A stretch of DNA of 45,662 bases from Nocardiopsis potens DSM 45234 (GTDB taxonomy: Bacteria > Actinomycetota > Actinomycetes > Streptosporangiales > Streptosporangiaceae), in assembly GCF_000341105.1 (NCBI RefSeq), contig NZ_ANBB01000029.1:1-45662 (forward strand), in the 5' to 3' direction. This document shows positions 16,654 to 24,292 of the stretch, one piece after another. The notes beneath the pieces were generated by a model, which was given only the letters and a program-made list of their open reading frames with translations, ran no database searches and had not been told where the DNA came from. Position 1 is the first letter of the stretch; every line of letters begins with the position of its first letter. Both the position numbers and the translations under genes were made by a program.

Positions 16654-18042
16654 ATGTCAGACGGACCGGCCCTTCTGGGCGAGCACCGGAAACTGAACGC
16701 CGATTCCGCACTCGTGAAAGAGATCGAAGAGCGCGTCCGCGAATCGGGCGTCGAATACGTGCATTACCAGACAGTGACGCTCACCGGAAGGGTCGTCGGG
16801 AAGACCGTTCCGGCGCGCCACTTGAGGCGCGGCCTGGAAGAGGGGGTGCGGATGATCCGGCTCGTCCTCGCCGATATGCGCACCGACCGGTCGGGGGACC
16901 CCATCGGCGGGGGAGTGAACGCGACGGAGTTCGTCGCGATGCCCGACCCGGACACCTTCGCCGTGCTGCCGTGGGACCCCGGTTCGGCCCGCTTCCTGTG
17001 CCGCCTGTACGAGCCGGAGCAAGGCCCGGAGGAGACCGCCGGGCGGCCGCTGCCCGCCGACGCCCGGGGCGGCCTGCTCCGCCTGCACGGCGCGTTCACC
17101 GAGCGCACCGGCCTGGAGCTGCGCAGCGGCTGCGAACCGGAGTCCACCTGGACCGGCCCGGGGGCGGGCGCCGCCGAGGGGCACCGGGTCTCCCCGGCGT
17201 TCCACTTCGACTCCCTGGACCGGCTGCGCCCGGTCTACCGGCGCATCGTCGCCTACGGCCGGGCGATGGGGCTGGACATGGTCGAGGGCGGGCACGAGGG
17301 CGACGACGGCCAGCTGGAGATGAACTGGGCCCACGACCGCGCCGAACGCACCGCGGACCGGCTGATCGACTACCGCCAGATCTGCCGGCAGGTCGCCCGC
17401 GAACTCGGCATGGGCGTCACCCTCATGCCCAAACCGCCCGGCACCGGGCTGGGCAACGGCTGCCACCACAACGTCAGCCTGTGGCGGGGGGAGCGGAACG
17501 CCTTCACCGACCCGGGCGCGGACCGCCTGCACCTGACCGGGACCGGCCTGCACGCCCTCGGGGGGATCCTGCGGCACGCGGCGGCGATGGCGGCGGTGCT
17601 GTGCCCCACAGTCAACTCCTACAAGCGCCTCCTGAACGGCAGCGACTTCACCCCGTCCAGGATCGACTGGGGGCGGGAGACGAAGAGCTGCACGGTCCGC
17701 CTCCCGGCCAACGGCCGGCTCGAATTCCGGCTCCCCGACGCCCTGGCCAACCCCTATCTCTCCCACGCGGTCCTGCTCTCCGCAATGGAGGACGGAATCC
17801 GCTCGCGCATCGACCCCGGCCCGCCCAAAGGGGAGGAAGGCGGAAACGCGGAATCGTTTCCGGCCCTGCCGGGCGACCTCGGCCGGGCGCTGGAACTGTT
17901 CGCCGCCGACCCGGTCGTCACCGGCGCACTCGGCCCCGACCTGACCGGCCTGTTCCTCGAACTGAAGAAAGCGGAATGGTCCCGCTTCCGCGCCGCCGTC
18001 ACCGACTGGGAGAGCGCCGAATACGGCGGCGCGGTCTGCTGA
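16654..18042 (+). CDS. glutamine-synthetase-like ATP-dependent amide ligase
   Basis: This is a 462-residue member of the GlnA/GlnT/PuuA superfamily, which makes amides from a carboxylate, an amine or ammonia, and ATP through an acyl phosphate. Visible elements are a beta-grasp-type N-terminal domain; Glu-Pro-Glu (161-163) as probable metal ligands; EGDDGQLEMNW (215-225); LMPKP...GNGCHHNVSLW (257-277) with active-site His residues; NSYKRL (321-326) and W339-type Arg loop; and RLEFRLPDALANPYL (355-369). Primary-metabolism GlnA usually has tighter matches and an adenylylation loop, neither of which is clear here. Location opposite the synthase fusion suggests a biosynthetic amide or gamma-glutamyl ligase. 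The start ATG at 16654 follows GAGGTG. Confidence 0.88.
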   Translation: MSDGPALLGEHRKLNADSALVKEIEERVRESGVEYVHYQTVTLTGRVVGKTVPARHLRRGLEEGVRMIRLVLADMRTDRSGDPIGGGVNATEFVAMPDPDTFAVLPWDPGSARFLCRLYEPEQGPEETAGRPLPADARGGLLRLHGAFTERTGLELRSGCEPESTWTGPGAGAAEGHRVSPAFHFDSLDRLRPVYRRIVAYGRAMGLDMVEGGHEGDDGQLEMNWAHDRAERTADRLIDYRQICRQVARELGMGVTLMPKPPGTGLGNGCHHNVSLWRGERNAFTDPGADRLHLTGTGLHALGGILRHAAAMAAVLCPTVNSYKRLLNGSDFTPSRIDWGRETKSCTVRLPANGRLEFRLPDALANPYLSHAVLLSAMEDGIRSRIDPGPPKGEEGGNAESFPALPGDLGRALELFAADPVVTGALGPDLTGLFLELKKAEWSRFRAAVTDWESAEYGGAVC

Positions 18043-18123
18043 GATCCGTCCGCCCCGGGGCGGGAAAATGAACGGAAAAAGGGACGGGAAAAGGAGTGGG
18101 AAAGGGCGGCGCGGCCCCGGGGC

Positions 18124-18501
18124 TCAGGCCCGGGGGAACGCGCCCCCGCCCAGCGCCTCCTCGTATTCGGGGGCGCGGCCCAGCACGTGCCTGCTGCCCC
18201 AGGCGCCGAGGGGCTCCAGGGCGTCGTTGAGGGAGCGGCCCAGGTCGGTCAGCGAGTACTCCACGCGGGGCGGCACCTCGTCGTAGGACTCGCGGTGCAC
18301 GATGCCGTCCTCCTCCAGCTCGCGGAGATGGGCGGCGAGCACCTTCTCGGACACCCCGGCCAGCTCGCGGCGGAGCTCGCCGAAGCGGCGCGGGCCCTCC
18401 CCCAGAGCCCACAGGACGAGCACCTTCCACTTGCCGCCGATCACGTCCATCGCGGCGTCGATGCCGCAGTGGTACGCCCCGGGCCTGCGCATCGCACCCA
18501 T
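18124..18501 (-). CDS. HxlR-family winged-helix transcriptional regulator
   Basis: This is a 125-residue MarR-like HxlR regulator. It has the N-terminal conserved Cys12 in YHCGID, IGGKWKVLVLWAL as the first helices, RRFGELRREL...VSEKVLAAHLRELEEDG as the helix-turn-helix and recognition helix, and RVEYSLTDLGRSL as the wing. HxlR proteins often sense electrophiles, quinones or disulfide stress through a Cys. The ATG at 18501 follows GGAGGGG. It is divergent from the imine-reductase-like gene with only 98 bp between starts and a palindromic site between them, so it very likely controls that gene and itself. Confidence 0.92.
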   Translation of the reverse strand: MGAMRRPGAYHCGIDAAMDVIGGKWKVLVLWALGEGPRRFGELRRELAGVSEKVLAAHLRELEEDGIVHRESYDEVPPRVEYSLTDLGRSLNDALEPLGAWGSRHVLGRAPEYEEALGGGAFPRA

Positions 18502-18545
18502 TCCGCAACCCCTCCCGCCTGTTCGCTCACCCCGGGGTAACCACC

Positions 18546-18564
18546 CACTTCAAAGTGCGTACTT
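18546..18564. promoter_or_regulatory. probable HxlR operator
   Basis: Two overlapping inverted repeats lie between the divergent HxlR and reductase genes: CACTT-CA-AAGTG (18546-18557) and AAGT-GCGT-ACTT (18553-18564). Spaced ACTT/AAGT half-sites are typical of HxlR-family operators. The site is 36-54 bp upstream of the reductase start. Confidence 0.6.
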
Positions 18565-18599
18565 GTCCGCCCCCGGAGCGCTCCGCCAGCCTAATCCAC

Positions 18600-19481
18600 A
18601 TGAACGCGACCGAAACCTCCAAGCCCCGCATCTCCCTTCTCGGACTCGGCACCATGGGCACCGCCCTCGCCCGCGCCTGGCTGGCCGCCGGGCACCCGGT
18701 GACCGTGTGGAACCGGACCGCCGCCCGCGCCGAACCGCTCGCCGCGGAAGGCGCCGAGACCGCCGCGACGGCGGCCGAGGCCGTCGCGGCGGGAGACCTG
18801 GTCGTCACCTGCCTGCTCGACGACGCCTCGGTCGGCGAGGCGCTGGCCGCCGCCGACCTGTCCGGCAAGGACCTGGTGGACCTCACCACCGGCACCCCGG
18901 AGCAGGCCCGCGCCCGGGAGGCGTGGGCGCACGCCCGCGGCGCCCGGTTCCTCAGCGGCGGCATCATGGCCGTCCCGCCGATGATCGGCGTCCCCGAATC
19001 CGGCGGCTACGTCTTCTACAGCGGCGCCGAGGAGGTGTTCGCCGAGCACCGGGGGACGCTGGCCGTCCCGGCCGGCACCACCTACGCCGGCGCCGACGCC
19101 GGGGCGGCGGCGCTGTACGACGTCGCCCTGCTCAGCGCGATGAACGGGATGTTCGCCGGGGTCACCCACGCGTTCGCGCTGGTCCGCAAGGCCGAGATGC
19201 CGATCAGGGACTTCGCGTCCCTGCTCGCCGACTGGCTGACCGCGCTGGCGCCGGCCATCCACACCACCGCCGAGCAGCTGGACAGCGGCGACTACACCAC
19301 CGGCGTCGTCTCCAACCTCGCCATGCAGGCGGCGGGCGTCCCCACTCTGCTCCGCACCGCCGAGGACGAGGGGGTCGACACGGCGCTGGTGGCCCCCTAC
19401 CTGGAGCTGATGGAGCGCCGCGTCGCCGAGGGGCACGGCGACGAGGAGGGCGCCGGCATGATCGACATGCTGCGCCGGTAG
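18600..19481 (+). CDS. imine-reductase-like NAD(P)-dependent oxidoreductase (beta-hydroxyacid dehydrogenase superfamily)
   Basis: This is a 293-residue protein. An N-terminal Rossmann domain has GLGTMG (15-20) and VWNRTAARAE after strand 2, indicating NADPH. Segments DLTTGTPEQA and GGIMAVPPMIG match imine reductases closely. The lysine that beta-hydroxyacid dehydrogenases use for catalysis is replaced in the LYDVALLSAMNG helix, where Asp occupies the expected place, as in many imine reductases. The C-terminal half is all-helical and forms the dimer in this family. The ATG at 18600 was chosen because upstream codons run through the operator. The substrate is unknown; a cyclic imine from the adjacent biosynthetic locus is speculative. 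Confidence 0.85.
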   Translation: MNATETSKPRISLLGLGTMGTALARAWLAAGHPVTVWNRTAARAEPLAAEGAETAATAAEAVAAGDLVVTCLLDDASVGEALAAADLSGKDLVDLTTGTPEQARAREAWAHARGARFLSGGIMAVPPMIGVPESGGYVFYSGAEEVFAEHRGTLAVPAGTTYAGADAGAAALYDVALLSAMNGMFAGVTHAFALVRKAEMPIRDFASLLADWLTALAPAIHTTAEQLDSGDYTTGVVSNLAMQAAGVPTLLRTAEDEGVDTALVAPYLELMERRVAEGHGDEEGAGMIDMLRR

Positions 19482-19508
19482 CCGGGACGGGCCCTCAGCG
19501 GCGGCGGG

Positions 19509-19877
19509 TCACCCGAAGACCTGCTCGGCGCGGGTGGCGGTGGCGGCGCGGACGACCCACTCCCGGAGCCGCTCGGCGTCGGTGCAGGAGGAGACGGGTT
19601 CGCGGTGCCGCTCGGTGATGCCGACCCCCCGTGCCTCCAGCACGGCCGGCAGCGCCTCGGCTTCGCCCTCGCTCTTCCCTCTGCCGTGGTACCTGCGGGC
19701 GAACTCGGTCTGGAACTCGTAGGTCCCGGTGGTCATCAGGGCCTCCCAGTGGGCTCGAGCGGCCGGAGCGAGGCCGGCCGCCACGTGGTCACGATAAACG
19801 GCGACCCTGTCCGTGCGGCTTTCCGGCGGCCCTCGGGCCGGGGCCGTCCCGTCGGCGGTGAGCAGGGCGATGCCCCC
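19509..19877 (-). pseudogene. 5'-truncated remnant of a Rpn/DUF4351-like actinobacterial protein
   Basis: The frame is open from the ETF beta stop codon (19878-19880, same frame) to TGA at 19509, but the only usable start is an internal GTG at 19784 (91 residues). Protein-like sequence continues upstream of that GTG (DRVAVYRDHVAAGL), so coding homology begins before any start. The residues ALMTTGTYEFQTEFARRY, the Glu/Gly-rich stretch and the C-terminal Cys-Thr-Asp...LREWVVRAATA match the C-terminal third of roughly 290-residue actinobacterial proteins related to Rpn/PD-(D/E)XK-type putative transposase proteins. The N-terminal two thirds, including any nuclease domain, are missing. Confidence 0.55.
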
Positions 19878-20762
19878 TCAGCCCTCCGCCTCCGGCAGGT
19901 GGTCGTGCCGGCGGAGGAACGCCAGCAGCGCGTCGGCGGCCTCCGCCGCGCCCAGCGGGCCCAGCACGGTGGGCCGCTCCGTGCGCTCCAGGGCGCCGGT
20001 CAGCGCCAGGATGCGCCGGTGCGCGTCGCCCTGCGGCGGCGGCACCGGGCGGGTGCGAGGGCGGGCCGGGCCCACCGACACCGCGCGCACCCGCGGCCGG
20101 GCCGCCGGGGCCTGCACCACCGGGACCGGCGCACCGGCCGCCGCCAGCGCCGCGGCCAGCGGGGCGCGGCGCGGTTCCGCCCCGGTGCCCTCCACCGAGC
20201 AGACCGCGGGCAGCGGCACGCCGAGGACCTCGCGGCGGCCGCGGTCCAGCCGGCGCACCCCGGTCAGCCCGGCCGGCCCGCCCCCCGGACCCGCACCGGA
20301 CGGGGCCAGCGAGAGCAGCCCCAGCGCCTGGGCGAAGCCCAGCCGGTGGGCCAGGAACGCGGGCAGCGCCCCGGGAGCGTCGGCCGGGCCGGCCCCGCAC
20401 AGCACCAGGTCGGGCCGGTCCCCGCCGCGGGTCAGCGCGCCGGCCAGGGCCTCGGCGGTGTGCGCCTCGTACTCGGCGTCCTCCGGCCGCTCCGGCGGCC
20501 GGTCGACGCGGAGCACCCCGGCGCCCAGCGCGGCCGCCTCGCGCAGCGCGGCGTCGTGGCCGGGCGGCCCGGCGGCCACCGCCAGCAGGCGCGGCGCGGC
20601 GCCGCCCTCCCGCAGCCCGTCGGCCAGGCGCAGCGCCAGCTCCAGGGCGGCGGCGTCGCCGGGGGAGAGCCGGCAGGCCCGCCGGTCGGTGCGGACCTCG
20701 GCGGTGAGCGGGTCGACGTCGGGCAGCGGGTCGGCGGGGGCGAGCACGACGGAGATCAGCAC
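19878..20762 (-). CDS. mycofactocin-associated electron transfer flavoprotein, beta subunit
   Basis: This is a 294-residue ETF-beta/FixA-like protein. It has an N-terminal alpha/beta fold with VVLAPADPLPD, then LSPGDAAALELALRLAD and the DLVLCGAGPADAPGALPAFLAHRLG segment corresponding to the ETF nucleotide-binding region. Sequence identity to housekeeping ETF beta looks low and the protein is rich in Ala/Pro/Gly. It should pair with the ETF alpha encoded at 23093-24292 to carry electrons from flavoprotein dehydrogenases to the FixC-like protein. The GTG start lies 3 nt after the ferredoxin stop, so it is the last gene of the fixC-fixX-etfB message. Confidence 0.85.
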   Translation of the reverse strand: MLISVVLAPADPLPDVDPLTAEVRTDRRACRLSPGDAAALELALRLADGLREGGAAPRLLAVAAGPPGHDAALREAAALGAGVLRVDRPPERPEDAEYEAHTAEALAGALTRGGDRPDLVLCGAGPADAPGALPAFLAHRLGFAQALGLLSLAPSGAGPGGGPAGLTGVRRLDRGRREVLGVPLPAVCSVEGTGAEPRRAPLAAALAAAGAPVPVVQAPAARPRVRAVSVGPARPRTRPVPPPQGDAHRRILALTGALERTERPTVLGPLGAAEAADALLAFLRRHDHLPEAEG

Positions 20763-20765
20763 CGC

Positions 20766-21086
20766 TCACCCCTTCCGGAACACGACGCCGCGGCCGCCGT
20801 CGGGGTAGCCCCAGCTGATCGCGCCCGCCTCGTTGCAGACCAGGTAGCAGGTGCCGCACTCGAAGCAGTGCTCGTAGTTGAAGAGCACGCCGCCGTCGGC
20901 GGTGGGCGAGAACAGGTCCGCCGGGCAGGCGGTGACGCACGGCTTGGTGGTGCACGACCGGCACACCCGGGTGTCCACGGTGATGTGCGGCCGGGCGCCG
21001 ACGTCGAAGTCGACGGTGGCCATCCGGTCGGCCAGCGACGGCTCCTCGGCGGGCGGCAGCGGGCGGGGGCGGTCAGCGGAAGACAC
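20766..21086 (-). CDS. FixX-like 4Fe-4S ferredoxin
   Basis: This is a 106-residue ferredoxin-like protein. Its Cys motifs CRSCTTKPCVTACPADLF and CFECGTCYLVCNEAGAISW match FixX and the iron-sulfur domain of ETF:quinone oxidoreductase. It ends in YPDGGRGVVFRKG, as FixX proteins do. The N-terminal 25 residues are Pro-rich. GTG at 21086 starts it, overlapping the fixC-like stop by 14 bp. It probably passes electrons between the FixC-like flavoprotein and quinone. Confidence 0.92.
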   Translation of the reverse strand: MSSADRPRPLPPAEEPSLADRMATVDFDVGARPHITVDTRVCRSCTTKPCVTACPADLFSPTADGGVLFNYEHCFECGTCYLVCNEAGAISWGYPDGGRGVVFRKG

Positions 21087-22554
21087 GGGCGACCCTCCAG
21101 GCGTCGGCGGCGAGGTGGTGCAGGCGGACCCCGTTGGCCCGGGCCGCGCGCAGCAGCAGCCGGGCCAGCCCCGGCTTGGGCGCGGGGTTGTCCACGGTGA
21201 ACGCGGCCTGGGCCAGGTCGGCGGCCAGCCCGGGGTAGCGCTGCTGCACCCTCGGGGAGAGCACCAGCCCGGGGGCGCCGCGCAGCCGCGCGTGGTCGGC
21301 CAGGACGAACGAGGAGCGCAGGGCGCGCCCGTAGCGGGCCAGCCCGCGGCGGCCGGTGTCGCCCAGCGCCAGCGCCTCGGCGGCGGCGCGCCCGGCGGCC
21401 AGCCCGGCGCCGATGGCGAAGTTGACGCCCTCCAGCCAGATCCCGGCGGCCAGCGTCATCCCCGCGGCGTCGCCCGCGACCAGGATGCCGTCGCCGTACA
21501 GCCGGGGCATGTGCCGGTAGCCGCCCTCGGGCACCAGGTGCGCGGCGTACTCCTTGACGGTGCCGCCGCGCAGGTAGGGGGCGATGGCGGGGTGCCGCTT
21601 GATCCCGTCGACGACCTCCTCGGGGCGCCTGCCGGAGGAGGCCAGGCCCTCCACCGAGAGCACCGCGCCCACCGCCACCGTCTCGGCGTTGGTGTACAGG
21701 AACCCGCCGCCCGGTATGCCGCCGGTGCAGCCCAGCATCTCGAAGTCGGCGCCCTCGTCGCCGCTGAGCCCGAACCGCTGGTCGATGGCGTCCCGGGGCA
21801 GCGCGATCACCTCCTTGACGCCCAGCGCGACGTGCCGGGCGCGCGGGCCCGGGTGCAGGCCGGCCTCCCGGGCCAGCAGCGAGTTCACCCCGTCGCAGGC
21901 GATCACCACCCGGGCCGGCAGGTCGCCGCCGGGCCGGTCGGTGCGCACCCCGGCGACCCGCCCGCCGGGCCCGCGCAGCAGACCGGTGGCGGTGGTGGAG
22001 GGGACCAGCCGCGCGCCGGCCCGCACCGCCTCGCCGGCCAGCCAGGAGTCGAAGTCCGACCGGTAGGCGGTGACGCCGTTGCCGGGCGGCCGCCCCCAGG
22101 CCGGGGCGCGCACGTCCACCGAGACGGCGCGCTCCCCGGAGAGCATCACCGTGGAGCGGCGCACCACCCACCGCTGCACCGGCGCCTCCTCGCGCCAGTC
22201 CGGCAGCACCCCGTCCAGGACGCGCGGGTAGATCACCCCGCCGTAGACGTTCTTCGCCCCGGGGAAGGGGCCGCGCTCCAGCAGCACCACGGAGCGGCCC
22301 GCCCGGGCCAGCTCCAGCGCGGCGGCCGCCCCGGCCGGCCCGGCGCCCACCACCACCGCGTCGACCGCGCCCGGCCCGGGCCCCGGTTCCGGCTCCCGGA
22401 AGCGGAGCGGCGCGGCCCGGTCTCCCGCCGAGGGGGTCGACCTCGGCGCCACGGCCCCGTCGACGCGCTCGGACGGGGCCGCGGCGCCGAGATCGACGGG
22501 GGGCGGGGGCGGGCCGTCCGCGGGCCGGCGGTCGTCTGCACTCGGCGAGGTCAT
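21073..22554 (-). CDS. FixC-like FAD-dependent ETF:quinone oxidoreductase
   Basis: This is a 493-residue flavoprotein. After a Pro-rich 55-residue extension comes the FAD-binding VVVGAGPAGAAAALEL and LLERG at the end of strand 2, then PGAKNVYGGVIYP (typical of FixC), a CDGVNSLLAR motif and the GDAAGM FAD-binding element near residue 375. FixC with FixX corresponds to the split form of ETF-QO, which accepts electrons from ETF and passes them to membrane quinone. The ATG at 22554 follows GGAG; the longer reading (to 22686) is low-complexity. It heads the fixC-fixX-etfB message, separated by 538 bp from the other mycofactocin genes on the same strand. Confidence 0.9.
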   Translation of the reverse strand: MTSPSADDRRPADGPPPPPVDLGAAAPSERVDGAVAPRSTPSAGDRAAPLRFREPEPGPGPGAVDAVVVGAGPAGAAAALELARAGRSVVLLERGPFPGAKNVYGGVIYPRVLDGVLPDWREEAPVQRWVVRRSTVMLSGERAVSVDVRAPAWGRPPGNGVTAYRSDFDSWLAGEAVRAGARLVPSTTATGLLRGPGGRVAGVRTDRPGGDLPARVVIACDGVNSLLAREAGLHPGPRARHVALGVKEVIALPRDAIDQRFGLSGDEGADFEMLGCTGGIPGGGFLYTNAETVAVGAVLSVEGLASSGRRPEEVVDGIKRHPAIAPYLRGGTVKEYAAHLVPEGGYRHMPRLYGDGILVAGDAAGMTLAAGIWLEGVNFAIGAGLAAGRAAAEALALGDTGRRGLARYGRALRSSFVLADHARLRGAPGLVLSPRVQQRYPGLAADLAQAAFTVDNPAPKPGLARLLLRAARANGVRLHHLAADAWRVARVFR

Positions 22555-23092
22555 CGGCGGCTCCGAAGGTCGGGGACCGGAACGGTCGAGAAGGATCCCG
22601 GCCGGGCCGCCCCGCAGGGAGGGGCGGCGGGCGTTGTCCACCGGATCGCCGGACCGGCACCGGATGAGGGCGGGGCGCCTCCGCACCGGGACTCGGCCCT
22701 TTCGCCGGCCGGGCAGGGAAGGAGCGGGCGCGGTGCGGCCCGGCGCGGCCGGCCTCGTCGGTCTCTTTTTCCTGCGTTCTCCCGCCGCGCGGCCGGTGGG
22801 GTGACGACTGCTGGTGATTTCATCGGTGCTTCCCGATGATTCTCCGTTGCCATCGCCTCAGGCGGTTCGGCGGTCCGGCGCGGATGCAGGGCGTCCGCCA
22901 TCGGAGCGCCTGGAAGCGGGCGCATCTCGAAGAGGGCGCCGCCTGGCATCGGAACCCTCGCCGGGAAGTCGCCCGGAGAGTTGAAACGCCTCGTGGAGAC
23001 CGTGCGGGACCTCGCCCTTCGGAGCCGGCGGCGGTCGGTGAAGCGGGAAGAAGACCGGTGACGGGAACGCTGGGATTCACTCAACGGAGGGG
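22555..23092 (-). other. 538-bp gap inside the mycofactocin-linked gene set
   Basis: No convincing reading frame exists on either strand; the open frames present are Arg/Pro/Gly-rich shadows without start signals. Composition is slightly less GC-rich around 22790-22860. I saw no strong hairpin after the ETF alpha stop and no clear -35/-10 pair. Presumably it holds the promoter of the FixC-like gene. Confidence 0.5.
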
Positions 23093-24292
23093 TCACGGGT
23101 CGGCCACCCCCAGGCGGGCCGCGAGTTCGACGAGCAGGGCGCGGGCGTCGGTGACCAGGCCCAGGTCGGCCATGGCGGTCATCGGGCAGGCCGGGTCGGT
23201 GTTGACGCTGACCACGTGGCGCGGGGCGCCCAGGCCGCCGGTGTGCTGGGCGGCGCCGGAGATGCCGAACGCCAGGTAGAGGTCGGGGTCGACGGCGGCG
23301 CCGGTGGTGCCGATCTGGCGGTGCGCCTCGGCCCACCCCGCGTCGGTGGCGACCCGGGTGGCGCCGTGCGCCGCGCCCAGCGCCGCGGCGACCCGCTCCA
23401 GCAGGGCGAACGCCTCCCGGGCCGCCTGGGCGCCGTCGGCCCCGGCGGCCAGGCCCGCGCCGCCCGCCGCGACCCGCGCCGCCTCCGCCAGGTCCGCGGT
23501 ACCCGGGTCGGGCGCGCGCACTTCGACGGTGCGGGCCTCCGCCGGACCCGGCCCTGAGTCGGGCCCGTCCAACCGGACCGGTTCCGGGACGGTGGGCCGG
23601 GCAGGGGGAGCGGGGGCGGGGGGACCGGACGCGGGAGCCGGGCCGGTGGAGACGGCCGCTCCGGAGGCGGGAGTCGGCCCGGAGGCGGGGCCGGAGCCGG
23701 TGGGAACGGCCGCTCTGGGAGCGGGAACCGAGCCGGCGGAGACGGCCGCTTCGGGGGCGGAGAGCGGGCCGGTAGGGCCGGTAGGGGCGGACCGGCAGCC
23801 GGGCAGCAGGGTGGCGACGGCGGGCGCGTCGGCCTCGGCCCGCACCGCGACCCGGCCGCCGGCCCGGAGCAGTTCGGCCGCGACCGCCTCCGGGGCACCG
23901 TCCGCCCCGGTGACCAGGTCGACCCGGGAGGCCGCGGCCAGCAGCGGCCGGTCCAGCGCCGCGGCGAGCCGCGGGGCCAGGTCGCGCCCGTCCGGCGAGG
24001 CGGGCAGCAGCACCAGCGGCGCCGCCTCCAGCGCGGCGGCGAGCACCGGGACGAGCGCGGCCGGGGCGATTCCCTCGCCGGTCTCCCGGTAGAAGGTGCG
24101 GCCGGGGCGGAACGGGGCGAGCTCCCGCGCCCCCTCCCGGGCCCCGGAGCCGACCACCAGGACGTCGCCGGCGGCCTCGGCGACGGTTTCGGCGGCCCCC
24201 AGCGGGGGTAACCCGCCACGTACGACGATCAGCGCGACCGGACCCCTACCGGTCCATTGGCCCGGTTTCGCGGTGGTTTCGGTGCCAGTCAC
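23093..24292 (-). CDS. mycofactocin-associated electron transfer flavoprotein, alpha subunit
   Basis: This is a 399-residue ETF-alpha-like protein. Residues 1-165 are the N-terminal domain (VALIVVRGG, DVLVVGSG). Residues about 167-245 are a Pro/Ala/Gly/Ser linker with near-repeats such as GPASGP and PAPASGPP, absent from normal ETF alpha. The C-terminal FAD domain has the family pattern RVATDAGW...QIGTTGAAVDPDLYLAFGISGAAQH then VSVNTDPACPM. The GTG start at 24292 overlaps the preceding stop (GTGA), so it is translationally coupled to the upstream OYE-type gene. It should form the ETF heterodimer with the product of 19878-20762. Confidence 0.9.
   Translation of the reverse strand: MTGTETTAKPGQWTGRGPVALIVVRGGLPPLGAAETVAEAAGDVLVVGSGAREGARELAPFRPGRTFYRETGEGIAPAALVPVLAAALEAAPLVLLPASPDGRDLAPRLAAALDRPLLAAASRVDLVTGADGAPEAVAAELLRAGGRVAVRAEADAPAVATLLPGCRSAPTGPTGPLSAPEAAVSAGSVPAPRAAVPTGSGPASGPTPASGAAVSTGPAPASGPPAPAPPARPTVPEPVRLDGPDSGPGPAEARTVEVRAPDPGTADLAEAARVAAGGAGLAAGADGAQAAREAFALLERVAAALGAAHGATRVATDAGWAEAHRQIGTTGAAVDPDLYLAFGISGAAQHTGGLGAPRHVVSVNTDPACPMTAMADLGLVTDARALLVELAARLGVADP

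Noticed and set aside
16654-18042. Housekeeping glutamine synthetase (glnA)
   Set aside because: The fold is right, but its setting beside the synthase fusion and its divergence from primary GlnA favour a specialised ligase.
22836-23279. Possible small gene in the 538-bp gap of the mycofactocin set
   Set aside because: The translation is Arg/Pro-rich and crosses into antisense of ETF alpha; no start signal or family resemblance.
19878-24292. Fix-type nitrogen-fixation electron transfer genes
   Set aside because: FixABCX-like genes are present, but their position beside mftABC and the OYE genes and the absence of nif genes point to the mycofactocin-associated set.
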